Assembly (NCBI GenBank): GCA_031285575.1
Contig: JAITVX010000074.1
Location: 1 to 15,065 of the forward strand
Reading direction: 5' to 3'
Source of the DNA: Bacteroidales bacterium
GTDB taxonomy: Bacteria > Bacteroidota > Bacteroidia > Bacteroidales > VadinHA17
Length of the DNA stretch: 15,065 bases
The translations under genes and the position numbers were made by a program. This document shows, piece after piece, positions 1 through 7,390 of the stretch; within the stretch, counting starts at the first letter, position 1; the number at the start of each line of letters is the position of its first letter. The notes beneath the pieces were generated by a model. The model worked only from the letters and a program-made list of their open reading frames with translations, searched no databases and had not been told where the DNA came from.

Positions 1-113
1 GGATAAAACGTTTTCGGAGAGTATTTACACGTTACGAAAAACTCGACAGAATGTTTTGGGCATTCCTGCTGATAGCGTTAATTATGGATGCAATCAAATA
101 GCGTTAACAGGCC
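1..113 (+). mobile_element. Right end of an IS5-type insertion sequence (partial)
   Basis: The window begins inside an insertion sequence. The only coding part visible is the transposase C-terminus, which stops at 99-101. Immediately after it, GTTAACAGGCC (103-113) reads GGCCTGTTAAC inwards on the other strand, which resembles the terminal inverted repeats of IS5-family elements (IS427-like ends starting with G/GG and CCTGTT). The element therefore probably ends near 113, and the TTAA at 114-117 would suit the short TNA/TTAA-type target duplications of that group. The left end lies outside the window, so neither the inverted-repeat match nor the target duplication can be confirmed here. Confidence 0.5.
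3..101 (+). CDS. IS5-family transposase, C-terminal fragment (5' end outside window)
   Basis: This is the last 32 codons of a reading frame that is open from the window edge and ends with TAG. The translation includes RVFTRYEKLDRMFWAFL followed by a short hydrophobic stretch ending in DAIK. That matches the usual C-terminus of IS5/IS4-superfamily DDE transposases, where an R-x-x-TRYEKLD motif is followed by an aromatic/aliphatic helix. In this family a catalytic glutamate lies upstream of this tail; it is not in the window. I cannot tell whether the full element is intact. A competing frame (2-163) is also open to the edge but resembles nothing and runs through the predicted end of the element. 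Confidence 0.6.
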   Translation: MKRFRRVFTRYEKLDRMFWAFLLIALIMDAIK

Positions 114-676
114 TTAATGATAATGTGGTAATTTTTTTCATGATTGTAATAAATTTAAATTAATTGAAATAAAAAAAACTGTTTTGAAGTAATTCTACAA
201 GCAGGTTATCCGGTAATTGCAGCCTGCCCAGTTACGGTAGAATCATAACTTTTTGCTGACTTTTACCCATACGGTTTGATTTAAATTATACATGGCAAAT
301 ATAGAGCAGTGAAATATTAAAATGTGAGAAAAAGTATTAAGATTTTGTTACGGATTAAATATTTTTTTGCATTCCGCTTGCATTTTTTTTCACAATAAAA
401 ACTATCTTGCCGCCCTGTAAATAAAAACAGCATTCCAACAAAAGTTGGAAAGGCATTTCGGACGAAAACAGCGTTCCAACAAAAGTTGGAAAGAAATATG
501 TATAAAAACAACCTGATATGATTGAAAAATTCAGATTCACAAACCTCCGCAACGCCGAATACTCGCAATACACGGCGGCATACATAACCGTGGTGTGAAC
601 AGAGTGTTGATGCATGTTTCCAGAAAAAAAAATAATAAAAACCTTCCGAATGTTGAACCAGATAAAATACCCGACT
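102..676. other. AT-rich intergenic region between IS tail and lipoprotein gene
   Basis: I see no credible gene in this stretch. It contains the right end of the IS, then a possible hairpin with 7-bp arms including one G-T pair (201-207 with 221-227), then two copies of a hairpin repeat (424-493, listed separately). Short open frames on the minus strand here arise from the repeats and run into the lipoprotein gene. No clear TAnnTTTG promoter for the downstream gene stands out. Confidence 0.6.
424..493. repeat. Two direct copies of a 29-nt hairpin-forming repeat
   Basis: Copies lie at 424-452 and 465-493 and differ at one base (A versus G at the tenth position). Each contains the palindrome TTCCAAC-AAAA-GTTGGAA, a perfect 7-bp stem with a 4-base loop. 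The copies are 41 bp apart start to start, with 12 bp between them. The hairpins are neither GC-rich nor followed by a clean T-run, so they are not convincing terminators. They look like a dispersed palindromic repeat of the REP kind. I recall similar sequence producing spurious proteins with FPTFVGMLF in Bacteroidota annotations, but cannot verify this here. Confidence 0.75.
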
Positions 677-2182
677 ATGAAAACACTTCTTGCAATCATG
701 CTTTCAGGCATTATTGTGCTTGGATGCAAACAGAACACTCCTGCCGGCATCTTTTCAAACGGCAGCGATGTTGGTAAGCCCAAAATGAAGGGCTCGGCAA
801 CCTATAACGCCGCCGACCAGAGCTACGCTGTGAAAGGCGGAGGATACAACATATGGTTTGAACGCGACGAGTTTTATTTCCTCTACAACAAAATGCAGGG
901 CGACTTTATTCTTACGGCCAATTTTGAATTCACCGGCCAGGGCAAAAACGTACACCGCAAGTTAGGCTGGATGGTAAGGGAAACCACCGACGGCAAATCG
1001 CCCCACATTACGGCAGCCCTCCACAGTGACGGCCTTACCGTTATGCAGTGGCGCCCATCGTACGGAGCCGCCATGAGAGACCCCGAAGACGAACTCTTTG
1101 CCGACTCGTCGATGTATAACATCGTGCAGCTCGAACGCGCCGGCAAAACATTTACAATGCGCGTGGCACACAACGGACAGCCCTTTGAAACAGTAGGCAG
1201 CCACGAGATGGACAACATGGCGGGCGAAGTGCTTGCCGGCCTGTTTGTATGCGCCCACGACCCCGACGCACTTGAAGAAGCACGTATATGGAACGTAAGG
1301 ATTGACAGGCCGGTTGCCGAAAATTCAGGTCAAACAGCCGGATGCAGGCTCGAAACAATGAACGTGTCGGACGGCCGGAGAATGGTTGTTTACGAAAAAG
1401 ACAGCAAGTTTGAAGCCCCCAACTGGATGCCCGACGGCGGGAAACTGCTTTTCAACATGGACGGCTCGCTGTATAAAATTCCGGTTACGGGCGGAACCGT
1501 CGAAAAGCTGAACACCGGCTTTGCCGACAACAACAACAACGACCACGGAATATCGTTCGACGGCAAGCTGCTGGCCATAAGCCACCAGCGAAGCGGTATG
1601 CCGGGAGGCGGCTCAACGGTTTACGTGCTGCCGCTGGAAGGCGGTACGCCGCAAATGGTAACGGAACACACACCGTCGTACTGGCACGGCTGGAACCCCA
1701 ACAACGAAGAAGTAATTTATGTAGCCCAAAGAGACGGCAGAGATATATACAACATATATAAAAAGCCCGTAAGCGGCGGCAGCGAGGTAGCGCTTACCGA
1801 CATAGGGCAGGGGCAGCACGTTGACGGATGCGAATATTCACCCGACGGCAGGCACATATACTTCAACGGAAACCTGACGGGCATGATGCAGATATGGAGA
1901 ATGAAACCCGACGGCAAAGACATGGAGCAGCTGACAGACGACGGATACAACAACTGGTTTCCGCATGTTTCGCCCGACGGCAAGTGGCTTGTAATGCTTT
2001 CATATCCTGCCGATATAGATCCCAACAGCCATCCGTCATACAAGCGCGTTATGCTGCGCATAATGCCGGCATCGGGCGGAACGCCCGAAGTAATAGCATA
2101 CCTCTACGGTGGCCAGGGCACAATAAACGTCCCGTCGTGGTCGCCCGACAGCAAGCAGATATCATTTGTAAGCAACAAGTAA
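677..2182 (+). CDS. Lipoprotein with N-terminal sandwich-like domain and C-terminal TolB-like PD40 propeller
   Basis: The predicted product of 501 residues is exported and lipid-anchored. Residues 1-17 form a short lipoprotein signal (MKT..., hydrophobic core, lipobox IVLG-C with Cys17). I chose ATG 677 because it starts directly at this signal; an in-frame ATG at 614 would add 21 residues in front of it. Residues of roughly 30-210 read like a concanavalin/DUF1349-like beta-sandwich (YNIWFERDEFYFLYNKM, LGWMVRE). The second half carries repeated propeller blades of the PD40/WD40-like type, seen as SPDGRHIYF, SPDGKWLVM and SPDSKQISF and as strands ending in GGT. Proteins of this kind in Bacteroidota are often annotated as TolB-like or biopolymer transporter proteins. 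No catalytic residues are evident, so a binding or scaffold role is inferred. The 3' end overlaps the convergent radC gene by 21 bp. Confidence 0.85.
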   Translation: MKTLLAIMLSGIIVLGCKQNTPAGIFSNGSDVGKPKMKGSATYNAADQSYAVKGGGYNIWFERDEFYFLYNKMQGDFILTANFEFTGQGKNVHRKLGWMVRETTDGKSPHITAALHSDGLTVMQWRPSYGAAMRDPEDELFADSSMYNIVQLERAGKTFTMRVAHNGQPFETVGSHEMDNMAGEVLAGLFVCAHDPDALEEARIWNVRIDRPVAENSGQTAGCRLETMNVSDGRRMVVYEKDSKFEAPNWMPDGGKLLFNMDGSLYKIPVTGGTVEKLNTGFADNNNNDHGISFDGKLLAISHQRSGMPGGGSTVYVLPLEGGTPQMVTEHTPSYWHGWNPNNEEVIYVAQRDGRDIYNIYKKPVSGGSEVALTDIGQGQHVDGCEYSPDGRHIYFNGNLTGMMQIWRMKPDGKDMEQLTDDGYNNWFPHVSPDGKWLVMLSYPADIDPNSHPSYKRVMLRIMPASGGTPEVIAYLYGGQGTINVPSWSPDSKQISFVSNK

Positions 2183-2872
2183 GCCGGCCCGTATCATCCC
2201 GTTATCGGCAAAGCTGTAATAATCTTTGCCGGTAACAATCAGATGATCCGCCAGCAGGATGTCCATCAGTTTGCAGGCTTCGCCTATTTTGCGGGTTATC
2301 CTGATGTCCTGTTCGCTCGGGCCAACGTTTCCCGACGGATGGTTGTGGCACACAACTATTGCCGAAGCCAGGTGCTCTATCGCCCTTTTCATAATCAACC
2401 TCACATCGGTAACCGTTCCGCTCACACCCCCCTGGCTTAACCTGGCCCTGCCCGTTATTCCGTTCGACCTGTTCAGAAACAGAATCCAGAACTCTTCATG
2501 CCAGAGGTCGCCAAGCATGGGCTGGAATATTGCGGCAACATCCTTCGAGCCGTTTATCTTCTGCAAATCGGGCGCCCCGGCCTGCTTCCGCCTCCGGCCA
2601 AGCTCGAGCGCAGCAATAACCGTAACAGCCCTGGCAGTGCCTATCCCGCGAATCTTTTTAATATCGCTAACCGACATGCGGCCAAGAGCATTAAGGCTGT
2701 TGCCGGCCGAGCCAAGCAGTTCGCGGCCAAGGTCAACCGCCGACATTTCCTTAGTTCCCGAACTTATAAGAATACCCAGAAGCTCGGCGTCGCTGAGGCT
2801 TTCGGCGCCTTTCAGCACAAGCTTTTCACGAGGGCGATCTTCAGCAGCCCATTCGGTTATTTTTAAACACAT
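2162..2872 (-). CDS. radC: RadC family protein (JAB/MPN metallo-domain)
   Basis: The 236-residue product has the usual RadC length and order. It starts with ITEWAAEDRPREKL, typical of the family N-terminus. A helix-hairpin-helix-like segment follows (SVSDIKKIRGIGTARAVTVIAALELGRR, about 67-94), then a JAB/MPN domain. The JAMM metal motif is visible as HNHPSGNVGPSEQD, with His176, His178 and Asp189, and a candidate Glu at 126-127. RadC was once linked to DNA repair, but that role has been withdrawn and its true function is unclear; members often lie near mobile elements. The domain suggests a zinc-dependent hydrolase or peptidase fold. The gene is complete and convergent with the lipoprotein gene, sharing its last 21 bp with it, so no intergenic terminator can exist between them. 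Confidence 0.95.
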   Translation of the reverse strand: MCLKITEWAAEDRPREKLVLKGAESLSDAELLGILISSGTKEMSAVDLGRELLGSAGNSLNALGRMSVSDIKKIRGIGTARAVTVIAALELGRRRKQAGAPDLQKINGSKDVAAIFQPMLGDLWHEEFWILFLNRSNGITGRARLSQGGVSGTVTDVRLIMKRAIEHLASAIVVCHNHPSGNVGPSEQDIRITRKIGEACKLMDILLADHLIVTGKDYYSFADNGMIRAGLLVAYK

Positions 2873-3043
2873 AACAAACCATTAAACAGTAAAGATATTG
2901 AGCACGCAAGAAAACAGAAATTTTTATAACTTCAAAACCTTTCGTTCCCTTTGCACAGCATAGGGGAGGAGTGTCCAACAGGCAATGTTAAGCCCGGAAA
3001 ATATAATAATTATGCAGACATAAAGAATAAAACAGCTGTATAA

Positions 3044-3074
3044 TGTGTTGTTTTTAAAGAATTTTATACATTTG
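3044..3074 (+). promoter_or_regulatory. Candidate Bacteroidota-type promoter for the V4R/kinase genes
   Basis: TACATTTG (3067-3074) matches the -7 consensus TAnnTTTG of Bacteroidota sigma-ABfr promoters exactly. A degenerate -33 element, TGTG (3044-3047), lies 19 bp upstream, and TTG at 3048-3050 is an alternative. It sits 42 bp before the ATG of the V4R gene. No Shine-Dalgarno sequence precedes that ATG, as is normal for the phylum. The rest of the 244-bp gap from 2873 shows no other feature I can support. Confidence 0.5.
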
Positions 3075-3116
3075 CAACGTTATTTAACAGTTATTTATTA
3101 ATAAAAACAGATTACA

Positions 3117-3629
3117 ATGGAAGGCTATAATTTTTCATGGTGCCAGCTCGGCAGTATCGACGAAGGCCGCCCCAATCTGGGAGGCAAAACATCGGTGGTT
3201 GTTTACAGGCTTATGCAATACACAATGCGGGCCGTTCTTGAAAAAGAATACGGCGACGAAACTACAAGAAAAACACTGGCCAAAGCCGGCAAGCTTGCCG
3301 GCGTGGAGTTCTGCCGCAACGTACTCGACATATCCCTGCCGCTCAACAAGTTTCTGGCGCAGCTGCACGACGTGCTGATAGACCTCGAGATAGGCGTTCT
3401 TAAAGTTGAAAAGTCAGACGCCGCAAACCTCAGCTTCACGGTTACGGTTTCAGAAGACCTCGACTGCTCGGGGCTTCCCATACAGGGCGTTAGCGTGTGC
3501 GACTACGACGAAGGATTCATCGAAGGCATATTCAACATATACACCGGCAAGGAATTTGAAGTAAAGGAAATCGACTGCTGGGCTACCGGCGAAAGAACCT
3601 GCCGCTTTACCATAAACCTGAAGAAATAA
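3117..3629 (+). CDS. V4R-domain small-molecule sensor protein
   Basis: The 170-residue cytoplasmic protein has no signal peptide or membrane segment. Its C-terminal half carries the V4R (4-vinyl reductase) domain pattern: CDYDEGFIEGIF (Cys128 on), a Gly-rich turn, then EIDCWATGERTCRF with Cys154 and Cys162. V4R domains occur in BchJ and in the sensory halves of XylR/DmpR-type regulators, where they bind small hydrophobic ligands; some have metal-binding cysteines. The N-terminal part (about 25-90) is probably helical and resembles the heme-NO-binding-like/V4R superfamily fold. The gene precedes a histidine kinase by 9 bp and is probably translated with it, so it is likely the input module for that kinase. 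The ligand cannot be read from sequence. Confidence is high for the fold and moderate for the sensory role. Confidence 0.8.
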   Translation: MEGYNFSWCQLGSIDEGRPNLGGKTSVVVYRLMQYTMRAVLEKEYGDETTRKTLAKAGKLAGVEFCRNVLDISLPLNKFLAQLHDVLIDLEIGVLKVEKSDAANLSFTVTVSEDLDCSGLPIQGVSVCDYDEGFIEGIFNIYTGKEFEVKEIDCWATGERTCRFTINLKK

Positions 3630-3638
3630 AAGATAACC

Positions 3639-4808
3639 GTGACAGGCTGCGCTGACGAAACACAGGTAATAGTTAAGCTAACCGAAATCATCGACAGAGT
3701 GCTTGCCGGCAAAGGAGCCGCAGATATCGATATTGGCGATATCCACGGCCTGCAGTCGCCTGAACTCAATGCCCTTGCCGAAAAGGTTATTATGCTGAAC
3801 ACCCAGTACCTCAGTTCACGCAGTTTTATACTTGAACTTGCACGCGGCGTTCTCGACGCCGAACCGCCGCGGCGCAACTTTTTTGCAGACCCATACAAAC
3901 AGCTGCACTCCGAGCTTTGCCATCTTACCTGGCAAATAACCCAGATTGCCGATGGAGACTACGACCAGAAAGTATATTTCTTGGGAGACTTTGCCGTAGC
4001 CATCAACAAAATGATTGCCTCGCTGCGCGAGCGTCAGCAACTGTCAGACAAAATTATTGAAGACGAAAAGCAGCTCAGACAGTATTCCGAAGAACTCAAA
4101 GCATCGAATGCCACCAAAGACAGGCTCTTTTCAATCATTTCGCACGACCTGCGCAACCCTTTCAACGCCCTTGTAGCCCTCAGCGAAACAATGGTAAACG
4201 ACCTCGAAGCCGGCGACAGCGAAATGGCCATCGACTATGCCCGCATGATGCACGACTCGGTTATGCAGGGCTATCAGCTGCTCGTAAACCTGCTCGACTG
4301 GTCGCGCCAGCAAAGCAATAAAATAGTTTACACCCCGCGGCCGTTCAACCCCCGAAACGTAATAAACTACATCATTGGCCTCGTAGAACTTTCGGCAGCA
4401 TCGAAACACATAACAGTTGAATTTACTGCCGGCAGCGAATACACAATCGACAGCGACGAAACCCTGTTCAGCACCATAGTAAGGAACCTGATAAGCAACG
4501 CACTGAAATACACCCCCGACGGAGGCCACGTATCTGTTGAAATAACCCGCGCCGCGGGCTCTTACAACATAAGCGTAAAAGACAGCGGCGTAGGTATTGC
4601 TGCCCATAGGCAGGCCATGCTTTTCAGTGCCGACGCCACAGTATCCACACCCGGCACCAACTCAGAAACCGGAACAGGCCTCGGACTGCTGCTGTGCAAA
4701 GACTTTGTACGCATGCTCGGCGGCAAAATATGGGTAGAAAGCGAAGAAGGCAAAGGAAGCACATTCACCTTCTCGGTTCCTGAAAAGCCTGCAACCGACG
4801 AAGCGTAA
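3639..4808 (+). CDS. Soluble sensor histidine kinase
   Basis: The 389-residue kinase has no membrane segments. Residues of about 95-135 read like a HAMP linker (ITQIADGDYDQKVYFLGDF), followed by a coiled coil (about 128-160). The dimerisation domain has the H-box FSIISHDLRNPFNAL with His169 as the predicted phosphoacceptor. The HATPase domain shows the N-box NLISNALKYT (283-292), the G1 box DSGVGI (315-320), and the G2 box GTGLGL (345-350). The start is GTG at 3639, 9 bp after the V4R stop. The first in-frame ATG would remove about 50 residues, so GTG is preferred. The short N-terminal region has no known sensor domain, which fits the V4R neighbour supplying the signal. No response regulator is adjacent, so its partner is encoded elsewhere. 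Confidence 0.9.
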   Translation: MTGCADETQVIVKLTEIIDRVLAGKGAADIDIGDIHGLQSPELNALAEKVIMLNTQYLSSRSFILELARGVLDAEPPRRNFFADPYKQLHSELCHLTWQITQIADGDYDQKVYFLGDFAVAINKMIASLRERQQLSDKIIEDEKQLRQYSEELKASNATKDRLFSIISHDLRNPFNALVALSETMVNDLEAGDSEMAIDYARMMHDSVMQGYQLLVNLLDWSRQQSNKIVYTPRPFNPRNVINYIIGLVELSAASKHITVEFTAGSEYTIDSDETLFSTIVRNLISNALKYTPDGGHVSVEITRAAGSYNISVKDSGVGIAAHRQAMLFSADATVSTPGTNSETGTGLGLLLCKDFVRMLGGKIWVESEEGKGSTFTFSVPEKPATDEA

Positions 4809-4825
4809 TTGACTGTGGAAACTTG

Positions 4826-4855
4826 ATTGGGAATAATATTAATTTTATAATTTCG
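4826..4855 (+). promoter_or_regulatory. Candidate promoter for the SulP transporter gene
   Basis: TAATTTCG (4848-4855) matches the TAnnTTTG -7 consensus at all but one base. ATTG (4826-4829) lies 18 bp upstream as a possible -33 element. It sits in the 67-bp gap between the kinase and the transporter, 20 bp before the ATG, which would make the transporter independently transcribed. No terminator hairpin is visible in the gap, so read-through from the kinase gene is also possible. Confidence 0.4.
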
Positions 4856-4875
4856 CGGCTTAAATTTTAAAACAG

Positions 4876-6546
4876 ATGGAACCGCTGTTCTACCCCAAAA
4901 CATTCTCACTGTATAATAAAGGCTGCTACACCAAGGCACAGATTCAGACCGATATATTTTCCGGAATCATTGTAGGCATCCTTGCACTGCCGCTTGCAAT
5001 AGCGTTTGCCATTGCAAGCGGAGTAAGTCCCGACAAGGGGCTTGTAACAGCAATTGTAGCCGGATTCATTGTTTCATTCCTTGGCGGAAGCCGCGTACAG
5101 ATAGGCGGGCCAACGGGCGCATTTGTAGTTATTGTAGTTGGCATTGTACAGGTTTATGGCCTGCAGGGGCTTATAATTTCAACAATACTTGCCGGAATAA
5201 TACTGATAATATTCGGTCTGCTGAGGCTCGGAACACTTATAAAATACATTCCCATTCCGCTTGTTACCGGCTTCACAAGCGGAATAGCCATAATTATATT
5301 TACTTCGCAGATAAACGACTTTCTTGGCCTCGAAATAGCAAGCCTGCCTGCCGGTTTCACTGACAAATGGGCAGCTTACCTCGGTAACATAGGCAACATA
5401 AACCCTTGGGCTGTAGCAATTGCCGGGGCAACCATACTCATCGGCGTATATTCAAAAAAGATAGTAAAGAAAATACCCGGAGCGTTTATCTCGATAATAC
5501 TTATGACCGTTGCAGCCGTAGCGTTCGAGCTTCCGGTCCAGACAATAAAAAGCGTTTACGGCGATATACCGAATACATTTTCGTTTGGCGACTTTTCGTC
5601 GTTCAGCCTCCAGGGAATAACACACTATTTTCAGCCCGCAATTACCATAGCAATGCTTGGAGCCATAGAATCGCTGTTGTCGGCCGTAGTATCCGACGGA
5701 ATGGTGAGCAGTTCGCACCGGTCGAACACCGAGCTTATTGCACAGGGAGTGGCCAATATAGCTTCCGGGCTGTTTGGCGGAATTCCGGCAACGGGAGCCA
5801 TTGCGCGGACAGCAACAAACGTCAGGAACGGCGCCCGCACACCCGTGGCCGGAATAGTTCATGCCATAACACTTGCCCTTATAGTCATCTTTTTCGGCAA
5901 ATACGCATCGATGATACCCCTGGCGTGCCTTGCCGGAATACTGATTGTTGTTGCCTATAACATGAGCGAATGGCGGTCGTTCATCTCAATACTCCGCGGC
6001 TCGATATACGACGTACTGGTGCTGCTCGTAACTTTCCTGCTTACCGTATTTGCCGACCTCACCATTGCCATTGAAGTAGGGGTGATACTTGCAGCCATGC
6101 TGTTTATGCAGCGAATGGCGTGGAAGAGCGAAGTATATTCGCTTGAAACCGACCGCGACAACATTGAAGAATACCACTCGCTTCCGCGCGGCCTGTCGGT
6201 TTATGAGATAAACGGCCCCTTCTTTTTCGGCGCTGCCAACAGATACAAGGAAGTGCTGAAGGCAGTAGGCATAAAGTCGAAGGTTATGATACTGCGCATG
6301 CGGCACGTTCCGTTTATCGACGCAACCGGCATGCACAACTTCCGCGAAGTGCTGAAAACACTGAACAACTACCGGGTGTCTGTTGTTCTTTCCGGAGTAA
6401 GCCCCGGCGTATATGAAACACTGATAAAATCGGATATAGAACAGTACATTCCCAAAGAGCGCATCTGCCCGCACTACGACATAGCAAAACCGATGGCTCT
6501 TGAAATGCTTCGCAACGCCGGTAAGCAGGAAAAGAAAAATGATTAA
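4876..6546 (+). CDS. SulP family inorganic anion transporter with STAS domain
   Basis: The 556-residue inner-membrane protein has the SulP layout. About 30 residues of cytoplasmic N-terminus are followed by a polytopic domain (about 28-420) and a C-terminal cytoplasmic STAS domain (about 438-545). The first membrane helices carry the family hallmark ILALPLAIAFAIASGVSP and the later VQIGGPTGAFVVI (from residue 75). The STAS domain shows YEINGPFFFGAANRY and FIDATGMHNF, with Asp482 at the conserved phosphorylation-loop position (Ser in SpoIIAA relatives). Bacterial members carry sulfate, bicarbonate, fumarate or other anions. No carbonic anhydrase or sulfur-assimilation gene lies nearby, so the substrate is undetermined. 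It is complete and has a normal length. Confidence 0.92.
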   Translation: MEPLFYPKTFSLYNKGCYTKAQIQTDIFSGIIVGILALPLAIAFAIASGVSPDKGLVTAIVAGFIVSFLGGSRVQIGGPTGAFVVIVVGIVQVYGLQGLIISTILAGIILIIFGLLRLGTLIKYIPIPLVTGFTSGIAIIIFTSQINDFLGLEIASLPAGFTDKWAAYLGNIGNINPWAVAIAGATILIGVYSKKIVKKIPGAFISIILMTVAAVAFELPVQTIKSVYGDIPNTFSFGDFSSFSLQGITHYFQPAITIAMLGAIESLLSAVVSDGMVSSSHRSNTELIAQGVANIASGLFGGIPATGAIARTATNVRNGARTPVAGIVHAITLALIVIFFGKYASMIPLACLAGILIVVAYNMSEWRSFISILRGSIYDVLVLLVTFLLTVFADLTIAIEVGVILAAMLFMQRMAWKSEVYSLETDRDNIEEYHSLPRGLSVYEINGPFFFGAANRYKEVLKAVGIKSKVMILRMRHVPFIDATGMHNFREVLKTLNNYRVSVVLSGVSPGVYETLIKSDIEQYIPKERICPHYDIAKPMALEMLRNAGKQEKKND

Positions 6547-6581
6547 TTTCGGTTGATGTGCAGCATTATATCAGGTAAAGA

Positions 6582-6600
6582 ACAGCAAGGCTGTATTTTT
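6582..6600 (+). terminator. Weak candidate terminator after the SulP gene
   Basis: A 5-bp stem (ACAGC 6582-6586 with GCTGT 6590-6594, loop AAG) is followed by ATTTTT (6595-6600). It begins 35 bp past the transporter stop. The stem is short and only moderately GC-rich, so termination would be inefficient. The rest of the 157-bp gap up to grpE holds only the candidate promoter listed separately. Confidence 0.35.
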
Positions 6601-6650
6601 CAGAAGCGGAACCGGCAGGCAATGACTGACAAATTGTCGGCTGAATATGG

Positions 6651-6680
6651 TTGGCAGTGATTTTGTTATATTACTCTTTG
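6651..6680 (+). promoter_or_regulatory. Candidate promoter for grpE-dnaJ
   Basis: TA at 6672-6673 followed by TTTG at 6677-6680 resembles TAnnTTTG with one extra spacer base. TTG (6651-6653) lies 18 bp upstream at the -33 position. It lies 23 bp before the grpE ATG. I see no CIRCE inverted repeat or other heat-shock operator in this gap. Confidence 0.35.
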
Positions 6681-6703
6681 TAATTTTTGAAATTATTTGA
6701 AAT

Positions 6704-7348
6704 ATGATAAGGAAAAAAAACAGGCAGCACGAAGAAACAGTGCAGAAAAACGGCGCTGAAGCTATTGACAACAAAGAAAATACAGATATGAACAATGATG
6801 ACAACCAGGTTGTGCATGATGATGTGGCAGACAGCAGTAATGAGCCTGAAAATATAAAAACCGAAACGGAGCAGGCAAATGACATTGACAAAGCTGACAG
6901 GGAACTGCAGGAAACCGTTGCAAAATTGGCAGAAATGCAGGATAAATATATCAGGCTGTCTGCCGAATTTGACAATTACCGGAAAAGAACCCTGAAGGAA
7001 AAAATGGATATATCGAAATATGCCGGTGAAGATATACTCCGGAAAATAATTCCGTTTATGGATGATTTCGACCGTGCGCTCAAGCACCTTAACGAATCGG
7101 CAGATTATGAGGGAATGAAAAATGGCATCGAGCTTATTTACAATAAATTCGATGATTTCCTGAAACATAATGGCGTGAAGGAAATTGAAGCCATGAATGC
7201 CGATTTCGATGTCGATATACATGAAGCTGTTGCAAAAACGCCTGCAGCAGATGAAAAAATGAAAGGAAAAATAGTTGATGTGGCACTTAAAGGATATTAT
7301 CTTAACGACAAAGTATTAAGATTCTCGAAAGTTATAATTGGGGAATAA
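6704..7348 (+). CDS. grpE: Nucleotide exchange factor GrpE
   Basis: The 214-residue protein acts in the cytoplasm to release ADP from DnaK. Residues 1-60 are a charged, Asn/Glu/Lys-rich disordered tail that is longer than in many GrpE proteins. A coiled coil follows (about 62-105) carrying the GrpE motif SAEFDNYRKRTLKEK. The helical bundle includes IIPFMDDFDRAL. The C-terminal beta-domain shows VDIHEAVAKTP and GKIVDVALKGYYLNDKVLR, which is the family signature. dnaJ begins 42 bp downstream on the same strand, so the two are probably one operon. dnaK is not in the window; grpE-dnaJ pairs without dnaK are common in Bacteroidota. The start at ATG 6704 is the first in frame and no better one is visible. 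Confidence 0.96.
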   Translation: MIRKKNRQHEETVQKNGAEAIDNKENTDMNNDDNQVVHDDVADSSNEPENIKTETEQANDIDKADRELQETVAKLAEMQDKYIRLSAEFDNYRKRTLKEKMDISKYAGEDILRKIIPFMDDFDRALKHLNESADYEGMKNGIELIYNKFDDFLKHNGVKEIEAMNADFDVDIHEAVAKTPAADEKMKGKIVDVALKGYYLNDKVLRFSKVIIGE

Positions 7349-7390
7349 TTATTTAAAATAAAACGGAGGCGTCCGGGTAAAAAACGACAG

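Noticed and set aside
2..163. Second frame open to the left edge of the window
   Set aside because: It overlaps the transposase tail, continues through the predicted IS end and resembles no family.
424..493. Double intrinsic terminator
   Set aside because: The stems are AT-leaning and not followed by a proper T-run on either strand, and no gene ends just upstream.
614..676. Upstream ATG as the start of the lipoprotein
   Set aside because: It would put 21 polar and basic residues before the signal sequence and lipobox. Starting at 677 gives a standard lipoprotein signal.
355..783. Minus-strand 142-codon open frame over the hairpin repeats
   Set aside because: It runs through the palindromic repeats and into the start of the lipoprotein gene on the other strand, with Phe/Cys-rich low-complexity content and no domain.
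2873..3116. Possible small RNA or riboswitch in the GC-richer stretch around 2950-2995
   Set aside because: I could not build a consistent multi-stem fold and it matches no riboswitch or tRNA motif I know; only the promoter near 3067 is supported.
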